The notes beneath the pieces were generated by a model. The model was given only the letters and a program-made list of their open reading frames with translations. It did no database searches and was not told where the DNA came from. DNA of 40,940 nucleotides from DATLYT01 sp035574455 (lineage in GTDB: Bacteria > Bacteroidota > Ignavibacteria > UBA10030), in contig DATLYT010000113.1 in NCBI GenBank assembly GCA_035574455.1, positions 1 to 40,940 of the forward strand, given 5' to 3'. Of the stretch, positions 15,129 through 23,363 are shown piece after piece. Within the stretch, counting starts at the first letter, position 1, and every line of letters starts with the position of its first letter. The translations under genes were made by a program, and so were the position numbers.

Positions 15129-16486
15129 AACAACGGATCCTTGTGATTGGCGGGGTGGCGGCGGGCCCGAGCGCTGCCAGCAAAGCGAAGCGCGTCAACC
15201 CGAACGCTGAGGTGCTCTTGCTGGAACAGGGTGAATTTATCTCCTATGGCATCTGTGAAGTGCCATATTACGTCGGAAATGTGGTGACCAACAGGGAAGA
15301 CCTCATTCCATTTTCCCCTCAACGTTTGGAGCAAACGAGAGGGGTAAAGGTGAGAATTTTTCATCGGGCGGAAGAAATTATCCCATCGAAAAAAATAGTT
15401 GTTGTCCGAGACCTGACTCGTAATAGAGTGGAGGAATATCCCTACAATAAGCTTGTCCTTGCAACTGGGTCAAAAGTCCGAAGCTTAGGTCTTCCCGGGG
15501 AAGATGCAGGCAATGTGTATCATGTAAAAACTGTCGAAGACGGATTTGCCCTGCGGAAGCTGGTCGAAGAACAGAAACCGCGACGTGCCGTGATCATCGG
15601 TGGCGGTTATGTCGGGATGGAGATGGCGGAGGCGTTTGTTGCGAACGGAATCGAGACGACCATGCTTCATCGGGACGATTTGCCGATGAAAGGTTTGGAA
15701 CTCGAAGCACGCATAGCCGTTGCAGAGGAGCTCAAGGCGAATGGCGTGAAGTTTGTTCCTCATTCTAAAGTCAAAGCTCTGCAGCGAAATTCAGCCAATC
15801 GAGTTACCCAGGTTGTTGCATCGTCGGGCGTGTTTGATTGTGACGTTCTGTTACTCTCGGTCGGCGTTGAGCCGAATGTTGAATTGGCAGAAACCGCTCG
15901 GCTTCGACTTGGCCCGCACGGCGGTCTCTTGACCGACCAACGTCAGGCGACGAGCATCGATACAATTTTTGCGGCGGGGGATTGTTGCGAGGTAAAGAAC
16001 ATTGTGAACAACAAGTGGATGTATCTTCCACTTGCGACGATTGCCTCGCGACAAGCGTGGGTAGCAGGAGAAAACGCCGCGGGAGGGAACGCGACGTTCA
16101 AAGGGGCTGTTCGGGCGATTGCAGTGAAAATCTTTCGTCTGGAACTCGCCCACGTAGGACTCAGTTCCAAGGAGGCAGAAGAATCAGGCTTCAATGTTGT
16201 AACGGAGAAGATCGTCGGCAATTCGAAAATCGGTTTCTATCCGGGGAACGCCAAGGTGACGATTATCGCGATAGCGGATAAGAAATCGAAACGGTTGCTC
16301 GGTGCAAACCTGTTTGGCGAGAATGGCGTTGTGCTGCGCGCGGATGTGTTAGCTACTGCCATTCAGCAGAAACTCACGGTTGATGAAATCGCAAGACTGG
16401 ACCTTATCTACACACCGCCTTACGCTCCCTTGTGGGATCCTGTTCTCGTCATGGCGAACCAGCTCAAAAAGAAGGTAGGCTTATGA
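15125..16486 (+). CDS. CoA-disulfide reductase-like FAD/NAD(P)H oxidoreductase
   Basis: The 453-residue flavoprotein belongs to the pyridine nucleotide-disulfide oxidoreductases with a single active-site Cys. It shows the N-terminal FAD fold (VIGGVAAGPSAA), Cys44 in SYGICEVPYYVG at the CoA-disulfide reductase position, the NAD(P)H fold (IIGGGYVGMEMAEAF), the second FAD motif (FAAGDCCEV) and a C-terminal dimerisation domain ending YTPPYAPLWDPVL. It would reduce CoA disulfide or a related per/polysulfide with NAD(P)H; NADH oxidase activity is the alternative. There is no fused rhodanese. It overlaps der and upp by 4 bp each. Confidence 0.88.
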   Translation: MKQRILVIGGVAAGPSAASKAKRVNPNAEVLLLEQGEFISYGICEVPYYVGNVVTNREDLIPFSPQRLEQTRGVKVRIFHRAEEIIPSKKIVVVRDLTRNRVEEYPYNKLVLATGSKVRSLGLPGEDAGNVYHVKTVEDGFALRKLVEEQKPRRAVIIGGGYVGMEMAEAFVANGIETTMLHRDDLPMKGLELEARIAVAEELKANGVKFVPHSKVKALQRNSANRVTQVVASSGVFDCDVLLLSVGVEPNVELAETARLRLGPHGGLLTDQRQATSIDTIFAAGDCCEVKNIVNNKWMYLPLATIASRQAWVAGENAAGGNATFKGAVRAIAVKIFRLELAHVGLSSKEAEESGFNVVTEKIVGNSKIGFYPGNAKVTIIAIADKKSKRLLGANLFGENGVVLRADVLATAIQQKLTVDEIARLDLIYTPPYAPLWDPVLVMANQLKKKVGL

Positions 16487-17109
16487 AAAACCTGAAAATT
16501 ATTGCACATCCCCTCATCAAGCGGGATTTGACGCTCCTGCGCAATAAACGGACGCCGAGTAATCTGTTTCGGGCTATTCTTCGTCGCGCCTCGATCCTGA
16601 TGGCGTATGAAGTGACTCGCGATCTCCCGCTGAAAACGGTAAGTGTCGCGACACCGCTGGAACGAACATCTGGCGCAGTCGTTGCTGACCCTGTCGTACT
16701 CGTTCCGATTTTACGCGCTGGTCTTGGTCTCGTTGGCGGGTTTGTCGAAGTCATTCCTGATGCGCGCGTAGGTCACATCGGCCTCTACAGAAACGAGGAG
16801 ACGCTTCAACCCGTTGACTACTATTTTAAAGTACCTCGAAACTTGGGGAAGGCTTTAGTGCTAGTTCTCGACCCGATGCTTGCAACCGGTGGAAGTGCGG
16901 TAGCGGCGATTGAATATTTGAAAAGGAAAGGTGCTCGCAAGATCCGATTCGTGAGTCTGGTTGCTGCACCAGAAGGTGTGCGGGCACTTTCGAAAGCTCA
17001 TCCCGATGTCCTGATCTTTTCCTGTGCACTTGACCGTAAATTGAATCAACAGGGGTACATTCTTCCCGGTTTGGGCGACGCCGGAGACCGAATCTTTGGA
17101 ACAGAGTGA
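16483..17109 (+). CDS. upp: Uracil phosphoribosyltransferase
   Basis: The 208-residue enzyme makes UMP from uracil and PRPP in pyrimidine salvage. The PRPP loop VLDPMLATGGSAVAAIEYLK and the uracil-binding C-terminus GYILPGLGDAGDRIFGT are both present, and length matches the family. I start it at the ATG at 16483, which overlaps the preceding stop as ATGA; the frame is open 51 bases further upstream inside the oxidoreductase gene. AAGGTAGGC serves as ribosome binding site. Confidence 0.96.
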   Translation: MKNLKIIAHPLIKRDLTLLRNKRTPSNLFRAILRRASILMAYEVTRDLPLKTVSVATPLERTSGAVVADPVVLVPILRAGLGLVGGFVEVIPDARVGHIGLYRNEETLQPVDYYFKVPRNLGKALVLVLDPMLATGGSAVAAIEYLKRKGARKIRFVSLVAAPEGVRALSKAHPDVLIFSCALDRKLNQQGYILPGLGDAGDRIFGTE

Positions 17110-17118
17110 CGCTACACC

Positions 17119-18168
17119 GTGAGACGATTGCTCTTTTCCCTCCTCCTTGTTCTCAGTCTCTCCGGGACACTGATTTCCCAGTCTCAACCCCCGTTGTCGC
17201 AACCGATGGATTCCCTTCTGATGCATGGCATCGACCTGATTATGCAGCAGAAGTACGAGAGTGCTCTTGATCATTTTCGTCGGCTCGCAGTACTGTATCC
17301 CTCCTCACCTGAAGGATATCTTTTTCAAGCCGCTGTTCTTCAGACACGCGCCATCGACTACCGCGTGTTCCTGGGCAGAGAGCAGTTTGATTCGCTACTT
17401 GCTCGCGCCCGCTCTGCCGCAGAGACGATGATTGATCAGGATGCGGAATCACCATGGGGTCATTACTATTTGGGCACGGCGCTGGGCATGGAGTCGTACG
17501 ATCGAATTCAGCGCGGCGAATACATCCGAGGCTACTTGAAAGGTCGCTCGGCGGTCTCGTTGCTTGAGAAAGTACTCAAGCTCGACTCAACGTTTTGCGA
17601 TGCCTATTCCGTGCTTGGGACGTATTACTACTGGAAAACCCGAAAAACGGAATTCTTGGACTGGCTTCCTTTTATGAGCGATGATCGTCAAATGGGTATC
17701 GACTATCTTCATCGTGCCATTGAGCATGGCCGGTATCAGCGTTTTGCTGCTCTCAGTAATCTGCTCTGGATTTACCTTGACGCCAATGAATTGCAGAAGG
17801 CTGAGGCGTTGGCGCGAACGGCCCTCCAACGTTACCCTGAACATCGTATTTTCTTGCACGGTCTGGCCGGAGCGCTCCATAACCAGGGGAAATACGCTGA
17901 AGCTCTTGCAGTGTACGAACGTCAACTCAAGTCCATTCTCTCGGATAACGCTCCCAATCCCTACAATGAACTCGGTTGTCGCGTCAACATCATGTTTGTG
18001 AAAGTAGCTCTGAAGGATACAACGCAGTTGCGGGAACATTTGAACGCCGTGTTTGCCATGCCGCGTCAGTCGTTTCCCCCGTATCTTCGAGAGAAAGTCG
18101 AGGAGAAATTCCAGCAAGCCCGCCGCTTCGAGGAATTCCTTACCAATGGTAGAATCCTCAGCCACTAA
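17119..18168 (+). CDS. Secreted tetratricopeptide-repeat protein
   Basis: The 349-residue product begins at a GTG 9 bp after upp and has a signal peptide (RRLLFSLLLVLSLSGTLIS, cleavage near residue 21). It is followed by TPR-like helical hairpins: QQKYESALDHFRRLAVLYP, a central pair around residues 105-165, NELQKAEALARTALQRYP and QGKYAEALAVYERQL. It is thus probably a periplasmic or outer-membrane-associated scaffold. No enzymatic motif is visible and the partner is unknown. The last gene of the der cluster, it ends 9 bp before the rel promoter, with no terminator that I can see. Confidence 0.8.
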   Translation: MRRLLFSLLLVLSLSGTLISQSQPPLSQPMDSLLMHGIDLIMQQKYESALDHFRRLAVLYPSSPEGYLFQAAVLQTRAIDYRVFLGREQFDSLLARARSAAETMIDQDAESPWGHYYLGTALGMESYDRIQRGEYIRGYLKGRSAVSLLEKVLKLDSTFCDAYSVLGTYYYWKTRKTEFLDWLPFMSDDRQMGIDYLHRAIEHGRYQRFAALSNLLWIYLDANELQKAEALARTALQRYPEHRIFLHGLAGALHNQGKYAEALAVYERQLKSILSDNAPNPYNELGCRVNIMFVKVALKDTTQLREHLNAVFAMPRQSFPPYLREKVEEKFQQARRFEEFLTNGRILSH

Positions 18169-18177
18169 GCGCATTAC

Positions 18178-18205
18178 TTGAAATTCGCCGCGCATTTTCT
18201 ATATT
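18178..18205 (+). promoter_or_regulatory. Promoter of rel
   Basis: TTGAAA (18178-18183) and TATATT (18200-18205) are 16 bp apart. Transcription should start near 18212, about 37 nt before the first possible start codon of rel. Confidence 0.75.
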
Positions 18206-18248
18206 GATAATAAGCGCTGTATTTTCATTTACTTGTTGATGACTCGGG

Positions 18249-20465
18249 ATGAGAAGCCCGAGCTCGTCAATTCCGAGCATGGTCAACGGGCAGTTTAAGA
18301 AAAAACTCGACGAACTTCTGAACGCATGTCGGACAAATCTCAAAACGGTCAATGAAGACCTGATTACGCGAGCGTTTGAGATGAGTCTGGATGCCCATAA
18401 GCACGATCTTCGTGCTTCGGGAGAACTGTACTTTTACCACCCGTACGAGGTGGCGATGATCGTCGCGAAGGAGATTCCGCTGGACGATGTCTCCGTGGCC
18501 AGTGCTCTGCTCCATGATGTTGTTGAGGACACCAAATTTGAGCTGAAGGATATTCGGGCAGAATTTGGCAACGAGATAGCGGACATCGTCGATGGTGCGA
18601 CGAAAATTTCCGATATTTTCCGCAGTCATGAAGTCACCCAAGCAGAAAGTTATCGGAAGCTGCTTCTTTCGATGGTCAGTGATATCCGCGTGATGCTTGT
18701 GAAGTTTGCTGACCGCCTCCACAACATGCGAACGCTGGAATACCTTCCGCCGGAAAAGCAAAAGCGACTCGCCAGAGAAACTCTGGATATTTATGCACCG
18801 TTTGCCCACCGGTTCGGTCTCGCAAAGATCAAGTGGGAGTTGGAAGACCTTTCCTTCAAGTACCTCTATCCCGAAGATTACACACAGCTTGCTCGCCAGC
18901 TCAAGTCGAGGCGAAGAGAACGAGAGCACTACATTAAGAAATTTATCCACCCGATTGAAAGGCGGTTGAAGCAGGAAGGGTTGGTCTACGAAATCGAAGG
19001 GCGGCCAAAGCATTTGTTTAGCATCTACAATAAGATGGTGACGCGCAACAAGCCGCTCGACGAGATCTATGACCTGTTTGCAGTCCGTATTATCCTCGAC
19101 ACGAAAGACAATAATGATTGCTTCATCGTGTACGGTATCGTGTCAGAAATCTATAAACCGATTCCCGAGCGCTTTAAAGATTACATTTCGCTGCCCAAGA
19201 AGAACGGATATCAATCCATCCATACGACGGTGGTAGGGCCGCAAGGAAAGCTGGTGGAAGTGCAGATTCGTACAAGGGCCATGCACGAAGTGGCAGAGAA
19301 GGGCGTCGCGGCTCACTGGATATACAAAGAACGTAAAGCCTCCATTGACGAGGAATTGGAAAACTGGGTCAATTGGGTGCGCGAGATTTTCGAACAGAAA
19401 TCCGAAGAAGCGCCGAAGGAACTCATGGAGAGCTTTCGGCTTGCGTTGTATCAAGATGAAATCTACGTCTTCACGCCAAAAGGAGAGTTAAAAATTCTGC
19501 CGCGGAATTCCACTCCAGTGGATTTTGCCTTTGAGATTCATTCAGACATCGGCTGGCACTGTATCGGCGCGAAGGTGAACGGCCGCATTGTACCGCTGAA
19601 CACCTTGCTCCGAAGCGGCGATCAGGTGGAGATCATTACCTCGAAGAACCAGAATCCCAATCCTGATTGGGAGAAGTTTGTTGTCACCCACAAAGCGAAA
19701 ACACAGATCCGGAAATGGATCAAAGAAGAGCAACGGCGGCGTGCTGATCAAGGGAAAGAAATTTGGGAAAAAAAGCTGAAGCGACATAAACTGAAATTGA
19801 GTGAGGAAGATTTTACGAAGCTCGTTCAGACCTTCAAGTTCGAGAACGTCCAGAAATTCTACCTTGCCGTGGTGGAGGAAAAATTAGATATCGATGCTGT
19901 GCTCGCTCATCTTGTCGATCTTCAGCGCCGGGCGGCGGGTGATGTTACCGAGCGCGTTGTCGAAGCGCCGAAATCGCTCTTCGAAAAGTTCATCAATACC
20001 GCGCGGGATGTCGCCAAGGGAATTTCCGTCTTCGGGTCGAGCGATACTTTCATGCATCAGTATGCGAAATGCTGCAACCCGATCCCCGGCGATGACATTG
20101 TAGGGTTTGTGACCGTCGGTGAAGGGATCAAAATCCACCGCAAGGACTGTAAGAATGTCGTCTCGCTGCGGATGACGTTGAGTGAGCGTGTCGTAGAAGT
20201 GTCTTGGCCCTCGGCGAATGGTGGAGACTTTATTGCGGGCATTACGATCTCCGGCGACGATCGGCCGGGTTTGCTCAGCGACATTACCCATGCGATTTCG
20301 TCGTACCAGAATACCAATATCCGCAGTGTGAACGTTGACTCGAAGGATCAGACGTTCACCGGGCAGATCATCCTTTACGTGAAAAATACGGACCATCTCA
20401 ATCGCATTCTCCAAAAAATCCGAAAAGTGCCCGGCATTGCCGTTGCTGAACGGTTGTTAGGGTGA
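18249..20465 (+). CDS. Bifunctional (p)ppGpp synthetase/hydrolase, Rel/SpoT family
   Basis: The 738-residue long RSH enzyme makes and degrades the alarmone (p)ppGpp. The HD hydrolase domain is intact: His64, His89-Asp90, Glu93-Asp94 and Asp155 (KFADRLHN). The synthetase domain has GRPKHLFSIYNKM, the RFKD motif of bifunctional enzymes, GYQSIHT and VEVQIRTRAMH. A TGS domain (DEIYVFTPKGE), a zinc-finger-like CC region (YAKCCNPIPGDD) and a C-terminal ACT domain follow. The ATG at 18249 sits in the loop of a small hairpin and has a poor ribosome site; the ATG at 18279 would remove only ten residues and is equally possible. HU-like, ruvX and mtgA genes follow. Confidence 0.96.
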   Translation: MRSPSSSIPSMVNGQFKKKLDELLNACRTNLKTVNEDLITRAFEMSLDAHKHDLRASGELYFYHPYEVAMIVAKEIPLDDVSVASALLHDVVEDTKFELKDIRAEFGNEIADIVDGATKISDIFRSHEVTQAESYRKLLLSMVSDIRVMLVKFADRLHNMRTLEYLPPEKQKRLARETLDIYAPFAHRFGLAKIKWELEDLSFKYLYPEDYTQLARQLKSRRREREHYIKKFIHPIERRLKQEGLVYEIEGRPKHLFSIYNKMVTRNKPLDEIYDLFAVRIILDTKDNNDCFIVYGIVSEIYKPIPERFKDYISLPKKNGYQSIHTTVVGPQGKLVEVQIRTRAMHEVAEKGVAAHWIYKERKASIDEELENWVNWVREIFEQKSEEAPKELMESFRLALYQDEIYVFTPKGELKILPRNSTPVDFAFEIHSDIGWHCIGAKVNGRIVPLNTLLRSGDQVEIITSKNQNPNPDWEKFVVTHKAKTQIRKWIKEEQRRRADQGKEIWEKKLKRHKLKLSEEDFTKLVQTFKFENVQKFYLAVVEEKLDIDAVLAHLVDLQRRAAGDVTERVVEAPKSLFEKFINTARDVAKGISVFGSSDTFMHQYAKCCNPIPGDDIVGFVTVGEGIKIHRKDCKNVVSLRMTLSERVVEVSWPSANGGDFIAGITISGDDRPGLLSDITHAISSYQNTNIRSVNVDSKDQTFTGQIILYVKNTDHLNRILQKIRKVPGIAVAERLLG

Positions 20466-20481
20466 CAAGCCATCCAACGCC

Positions 20482-20823
20482 ATGAAAACATTTACGAAAC
20501 GCGATATCGCAATACGTGTTGCCGAACAGAGCGGGACAAACTTAACGCAGGCCACAAAATCGACCGATGCCGTATTTCATGCGTTGCGAGAGACATTTCT
20601 GGAGGCAGACCCTGAGTTGCGTGTGGAAGTTCGCGACTTCGGCGTGTTTGAAGTGAAGTTGACGAAAGCCAAGCCCCAGGCACGTAATCCGAGAACAGGG
20701 GAAACGATTTACGTTCCCTCTCACCGCAAGCTCCATTTCAAAGCGAGTAAACTGCTAAAAAAATTCTTAAGCCAGTCACTCGATGGGCATCCTTCCCATT
20801 CTGCCAAGGAGGAGAAGCAGTGA
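20482..20823 (+). CDS. HU/IHF-family DNA-binding protein
   Basis: The 113-residue protein has the HU/IHF fold: an N-terminal helical part (FTKRDIAIRVAEQ) and the DNA-binding arm with RNPRTGETIYVPSHRKLHFKAS. The Pro of the RNP-TGE motif intercalates in DNA in relatives. About 20 extra polar residues follow the usual 90-residue core. It is a nucleoid protein that bends DNA; HU and IHF subunits cannot be distinguished here. It starts 16 bp after rel, and its stop overlaps the ruvX start (TGATG at 20821-20825), with AGGAGG at its 3' end serving ruvX. Confidence 0.92.
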   Translation: MKTFTKRDIAIRVAEQSGTNLTQATKSTDAVFHALRETFLEADPELRVEVRDFGVFEVKLTKAKPQARNPRTGETIYVPSHRKLHFKASKLLKKFLSQSLDGHPSHSAKEEKQ

Positions 20824-21257
20824 TGGATGAAGGACGAGTGTTGGGAATTGACTATGGCTCAACACGCATCGGTCTTTCCTTGAGCGATCCGCTGAGAATT
20901 ATCGCCCAGCCCTTTCGGACGCTCATCAATAACGGGACGCTGTGGAGCAATCTAAAAACTATCGTACAGGAACAACACATCCAGACCGTTGTGGTCGGTA
21001 TGCCTCTGAATTTGAAAGGACAAAAGGGAAAGAAAGCCGAGGAGGTAGAACAGTTTATCGAACGACTGAAGGCCGAGACGAAGTGTGAGGTGATTGTGTG
21101 GGATGAGCGGTTTACAAGTTCGATCGCTCAGCAAACCCTGCTGGACATGGGTACGAAGAAAAGCCAGCGGCGCGACAAAGGACGTATCGATGCCATGGCA
21201 GCAGCGGTGATTTTGCAAAGCTTCCTTGATAGTACCAAGCAGTCATTGAGTTGCTAA
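20823..21257 (+). CDS. ruvX: YqgF/RuvX-family nuclease
   Basis: The 144-residue RNase H-fold protein has the YqgF signatures GIDYGSTRIGLSLSD, VVGMPLNLKGQKGKKAEEV, VWDERFTS and KGRIDAMAAAVILQSFL, with the acidic residues expected at the active site. Family members process the 5' end of pre-16S rRNA and were also proposed to resolve Holliday junctions. The start is the ATG at 20823, one base inside the previous stop and downstream of AAGGAGGAG; a GTG at 20820 is also in frame. Confidence 0.95.
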   Translation: MDEGRVLGIDYGSTRIGLSLSDPLRIIAQPFRTLINNGTLWSNLKTIVQEQHIQTVVVGMPLNLKGQKGKKAEEVEQFIERLKAETKCEVIVWDERFTSSIAQQTLLDMGTKKSQRRDKGRIDAMAAAVILQSFLDSTKQSLSC

Positions 21258-21258
21258 C

Positions 21259-22002
21259 ATGGAGCAAAGCCAAGCCGCTCACACCTCGATTTTTCAACAA
21301 ATTGTTCAGGCAATCAAGAACCATCCGTGGAGAACTCTTGCAGTTGCGTTCGCGCTGATGATGTTCGTGCAGCTCGTCACGCTGCCGCTGGGAGATATTG
21401 AACGATTGAGAACGGAGAACCCCAAAGAAACAGCGTTTATGAGGCTACATGCAGAAGCTGCACGTAAGCAGGGAAAACCTTTCCGGATAATCCAACGCTG
21501 GGTTTCACTGAAGCAAATTCCAAAAGTGACGATAGACGCAGTCATTGTGGCGGAGGATGGGACATTTTGGTCCCATAGCGGTTTTGATTGGTTTGAGTTC
21601 AAGGAGTCGCTGTTGCGTAATCTGAAAGAGTTACGCTTTGCCCGTGGTGGCAGTACCATTACACAACAGCTGGTTAAAAATCTGTATCTGTCTACATCAA
21701 AAGACCCATTGCGAAAGCTGAAGGAATGGATTTTGACCTGGAAGATGGAGAATACGTTGAGTAAGTCGCGTATTCTGGAGTTGTATCTGAATGTTATTGA
21801 ATGGGGCAACGGCATTTACGGTATTGAGGCGGCGGCAAATTATTACTTTGGAAAACCTGCGTTGGAATTGACGCGCGAAGAATCAGCTCGACTTGCCGCA
21901 GTCATCCCCAACCCCAAGCGGTATCGGGCAGATTCGGATTCCCGTTACGTGCTTCGTCGCACGCGAATGATCCTCAGTCGCATGGAGGCACGAAGCGTCT
22001 AA
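21259..22002 (+). CDS. mtgA: Monofunctional peptidoglycan glycosyltransferase (GT51)
   Basis: The 247-residue enzyme polymerises lipid II into glycan strands. One N-terminal membrane anchor lies near residues 23-44 (TLAVAFALMMFVQLVTL) and the GT51 domain faces the periplasm. Its five motifs are visible: AVIVAEDGTFWSHSGFDW (catalytic Glu), RGGSTITQQLVKNLYLS, KMENTLSKSRILELYLN, WGNGIYGIEAAANYYFGK and AAVIPNPKRY. There is no transpeptidase domain, which separates it from class A PBPs. It begins 1 bp after ruvX ends. Confidence 0.95.
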   Translation: MEQSQAAHTSIFQQIVQAIKNHPWRTLAVAFALMMFVQLVTLPLGDIERLRTENPKETAFMRLHAEAARKQGKPFRIIQRWVSLKQIPKVTIDAVIVAEDGTFWSHSGFDWFEFKESLLRNLKELRFARGGSTITQQLVKNLYLSTSKDPLRKLKEWILTWKMENTLSKSRILELYLNVIEWGNGIYGIEAAANYYFGKPALELTREESARLAAVIPNPKRYRADSDSRYVLRRTRMILSRMEARSV

Positions 22003-22017
22003 CTCTGAGGTGTAGCC

Positions 22018-22698
22018 ATGAAGTACAAAGATATTGAGCACCTGTTAGAAGATGGCGAAGGATTTGAGGTCGAGTTCAAGCGTAAAGTTTCATCCGCAGA
22101 GAAAGTAGCACGAACGCTCTCTGCCTTTGCCAATACCAAAGGTGGCATGGTACTCTTTGGTGTCGACGATGACGGCTCGATCGTCGGTGTTGAAAGCGAG
22201 AAAGAAGAAGTAGAGCTCATCCACACGGCCTGCGCATATTACTGCGACCCTCCCATCACGCCGCGCATCGATATCGTCGCTTACAAAGGAAAAGACATTA
22301 TTACGGTGCAGATTGAAGAAAGCAGAGAGAAGCCGCACTATGCGATTCAGCAGACTGGCGGAAATGGCGAAGAGGGGACACGTGTCTTTATTCGTGTGAA
22401 AGATAAGACGGTCGCGGCAAGCAAAGAAGTTGTTCGAATTTTAGAGGCAGAGAGTCCTGATGCCCCACCTCTCAGAATATCCATCGGAGAGCCGGAACGC
22501 AGGTTGATGGACTACTTAGAGGTTCACGAGCGGATTACCGTGGACGAGTTTGGCGATTTGGTGAATATCTCCAAGCGTCGAGCGTCTCGCATTCTGATTC
22601 AGCTCGTTCGGGCGGGAGTGTTGCGGATACACACACACGAGAAACGAGATTTCTACACCCTCGCCTTTGACATGGAGCGACGGTCGGTTGGGCGTTGA
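22018..22698 (+). CDS. AlbA_2/Schlafen-type DNA-binding regulator
   Basis: The 226-residue protein starts with an AlbA_2 domain (PF04326): EGFEVEFKRKV, LSAFANTKGGMVLFGVDDDG and IVGVESEKEEVE, followed by the EESREKPHYA strand. A C-terminal winged helix (ERITVDEFGDLVNISKRR and RILIQLVRAGVLRI) suggests a transcription factor. Target and ligand are unknown. It lies 15 bp after mtgA with GAGGTG before the ATG and closes the rel operon. Its last 46 bp overlap the convergent methyltransferase gene, an unusually long tail-to-tail overlap. Confidence 0.85.
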   Translation: MKYKDIEHLLEDGEGFEVEFKRKVSSAEKVARTLSAFANTKGGMVLFGVDDDGSIVGVESEKEEVELIHTACAYYCDPPITPRIDIVAYKGKDIITVQIEESREKPHYAIQQTGGNGEEGTRVFIRVKDKTVAASKEVVRILEAESPDAPPLRISIGEPERRLMDYLEVHERITVDEFGDLVNISKRRASRILIQLVRAGVLRIHTHEKRDFYTLAFDMERRSVGR

Positions 22699-23237
22699 AG
22701 CTGAGAGGTTCGCCAGATTCGAGCGAGCTCGAAGACGGCAATGCCATAGGCAACAGCGACATTGAGTGATTGTTTGATTCCGAACATCGGGATCTCGATC
22801 GCCCGGTCGCAGAGCGTGATGAGCTCGTCGGAGACGCCGACGATTTCATTGCCGACGACAAGACAGAGAGGGAACTCGGAAGGCTTGATGTCGTAGTACG
22901 GAATGCTTGCGTCGGTAAGCTCCAAGCAACAGATTGTCCAGCCGCGTTCTTTGAATTGTTTCAATGCTTCGACGGGATGTTTGTGATATTCCCAATGCAC
23001 ACTGTTCGTTGCTCCGAGTGCCGTTTTCTCGATCTCTTTCCGAGGGGGATGAGGCGTAAATCCGGTGAGGACGAGTTTTTCGATCATAGCTCCGTCCGAG
23101 GTTCGAAAGATCGAGCCAACGTTGTAGAGACTTCGGACATTGTCAATCACAGCGGCGACAGGAATGCGATCCGCAGTCGCGATTTCTTCGAGAGTTAATC
23201 GTTTTTGTGCTATTTCGTCGTGCGTTAATTTACGCAT
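22653..23237 (-). CDS. SpoU/TrmH-family RNA 2'-O-methyltransferase
   Basis: The 194-residue SPOUT enzyme has all three family motifs: NVRSLYNVGSIFRTSDG, LVVGNEIVGVSDELI and IPMFGIKQSLNVAVAYGIAVFE. It methylates a ribose 2'-OH of tRNA or rRNA using S-adenosylmethionine; the lack of an N-terminal extension resembles TrmH/TrmL-type enzymes but the target is not certain. I start it at MRKLTHDEIAQKR (ATG on the minus strand at 23235-23237), although the frame is open for 32 more codons of unrelated look. About 17 residues after the conserved fold are encoded antisense to the end of the AlbA_2 gene. It is transcribed away from cmk. Confidence 0.9.
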   Translation of the reverse strand: MRKLTHDEIAQKRLTLEEIATADRIPVAAVIDNVRSLYNVGSIFRTSDGAMIEKLVLTGFTPHPPRKEIEKTALGATNSVHWEYHKHPVEALKQFKERGWTICCLELTDASIPYYDIKPSEFPLCLVVGNEIVGVSDELITLCDRAIEIPMFGIKQSLNVAVAYGIAVFELARIWRTSQLQRPTDRRSMSKARV

Positions 23238-23318
23238 AGCAGCGAAAAGATACTTGAAATTCAACCAAAAAAGAAACGAGCAAATACCGGTATGCCTCAC
23301 GTGGAAGAGAATATCCGG

Positions 23319-23347
23319 TTGCTCGGCAAGCATTAATTCGTTATATT
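23319..23347 (+). promoter_or_regulatory. Promoter of cmk-ispH-rpsA
   Basis: TTGCTC (23319-23324) and TATATT (23342-23347) are 17 bp apart. The expected start of transcription near 23354 leaves only about 10 nt before the cmk GTG at 23364, with no Shine-Dalgarno. Confidence 0.7.
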
Positions 23348-23363
23348 CTTAAGCCTAATTTGT

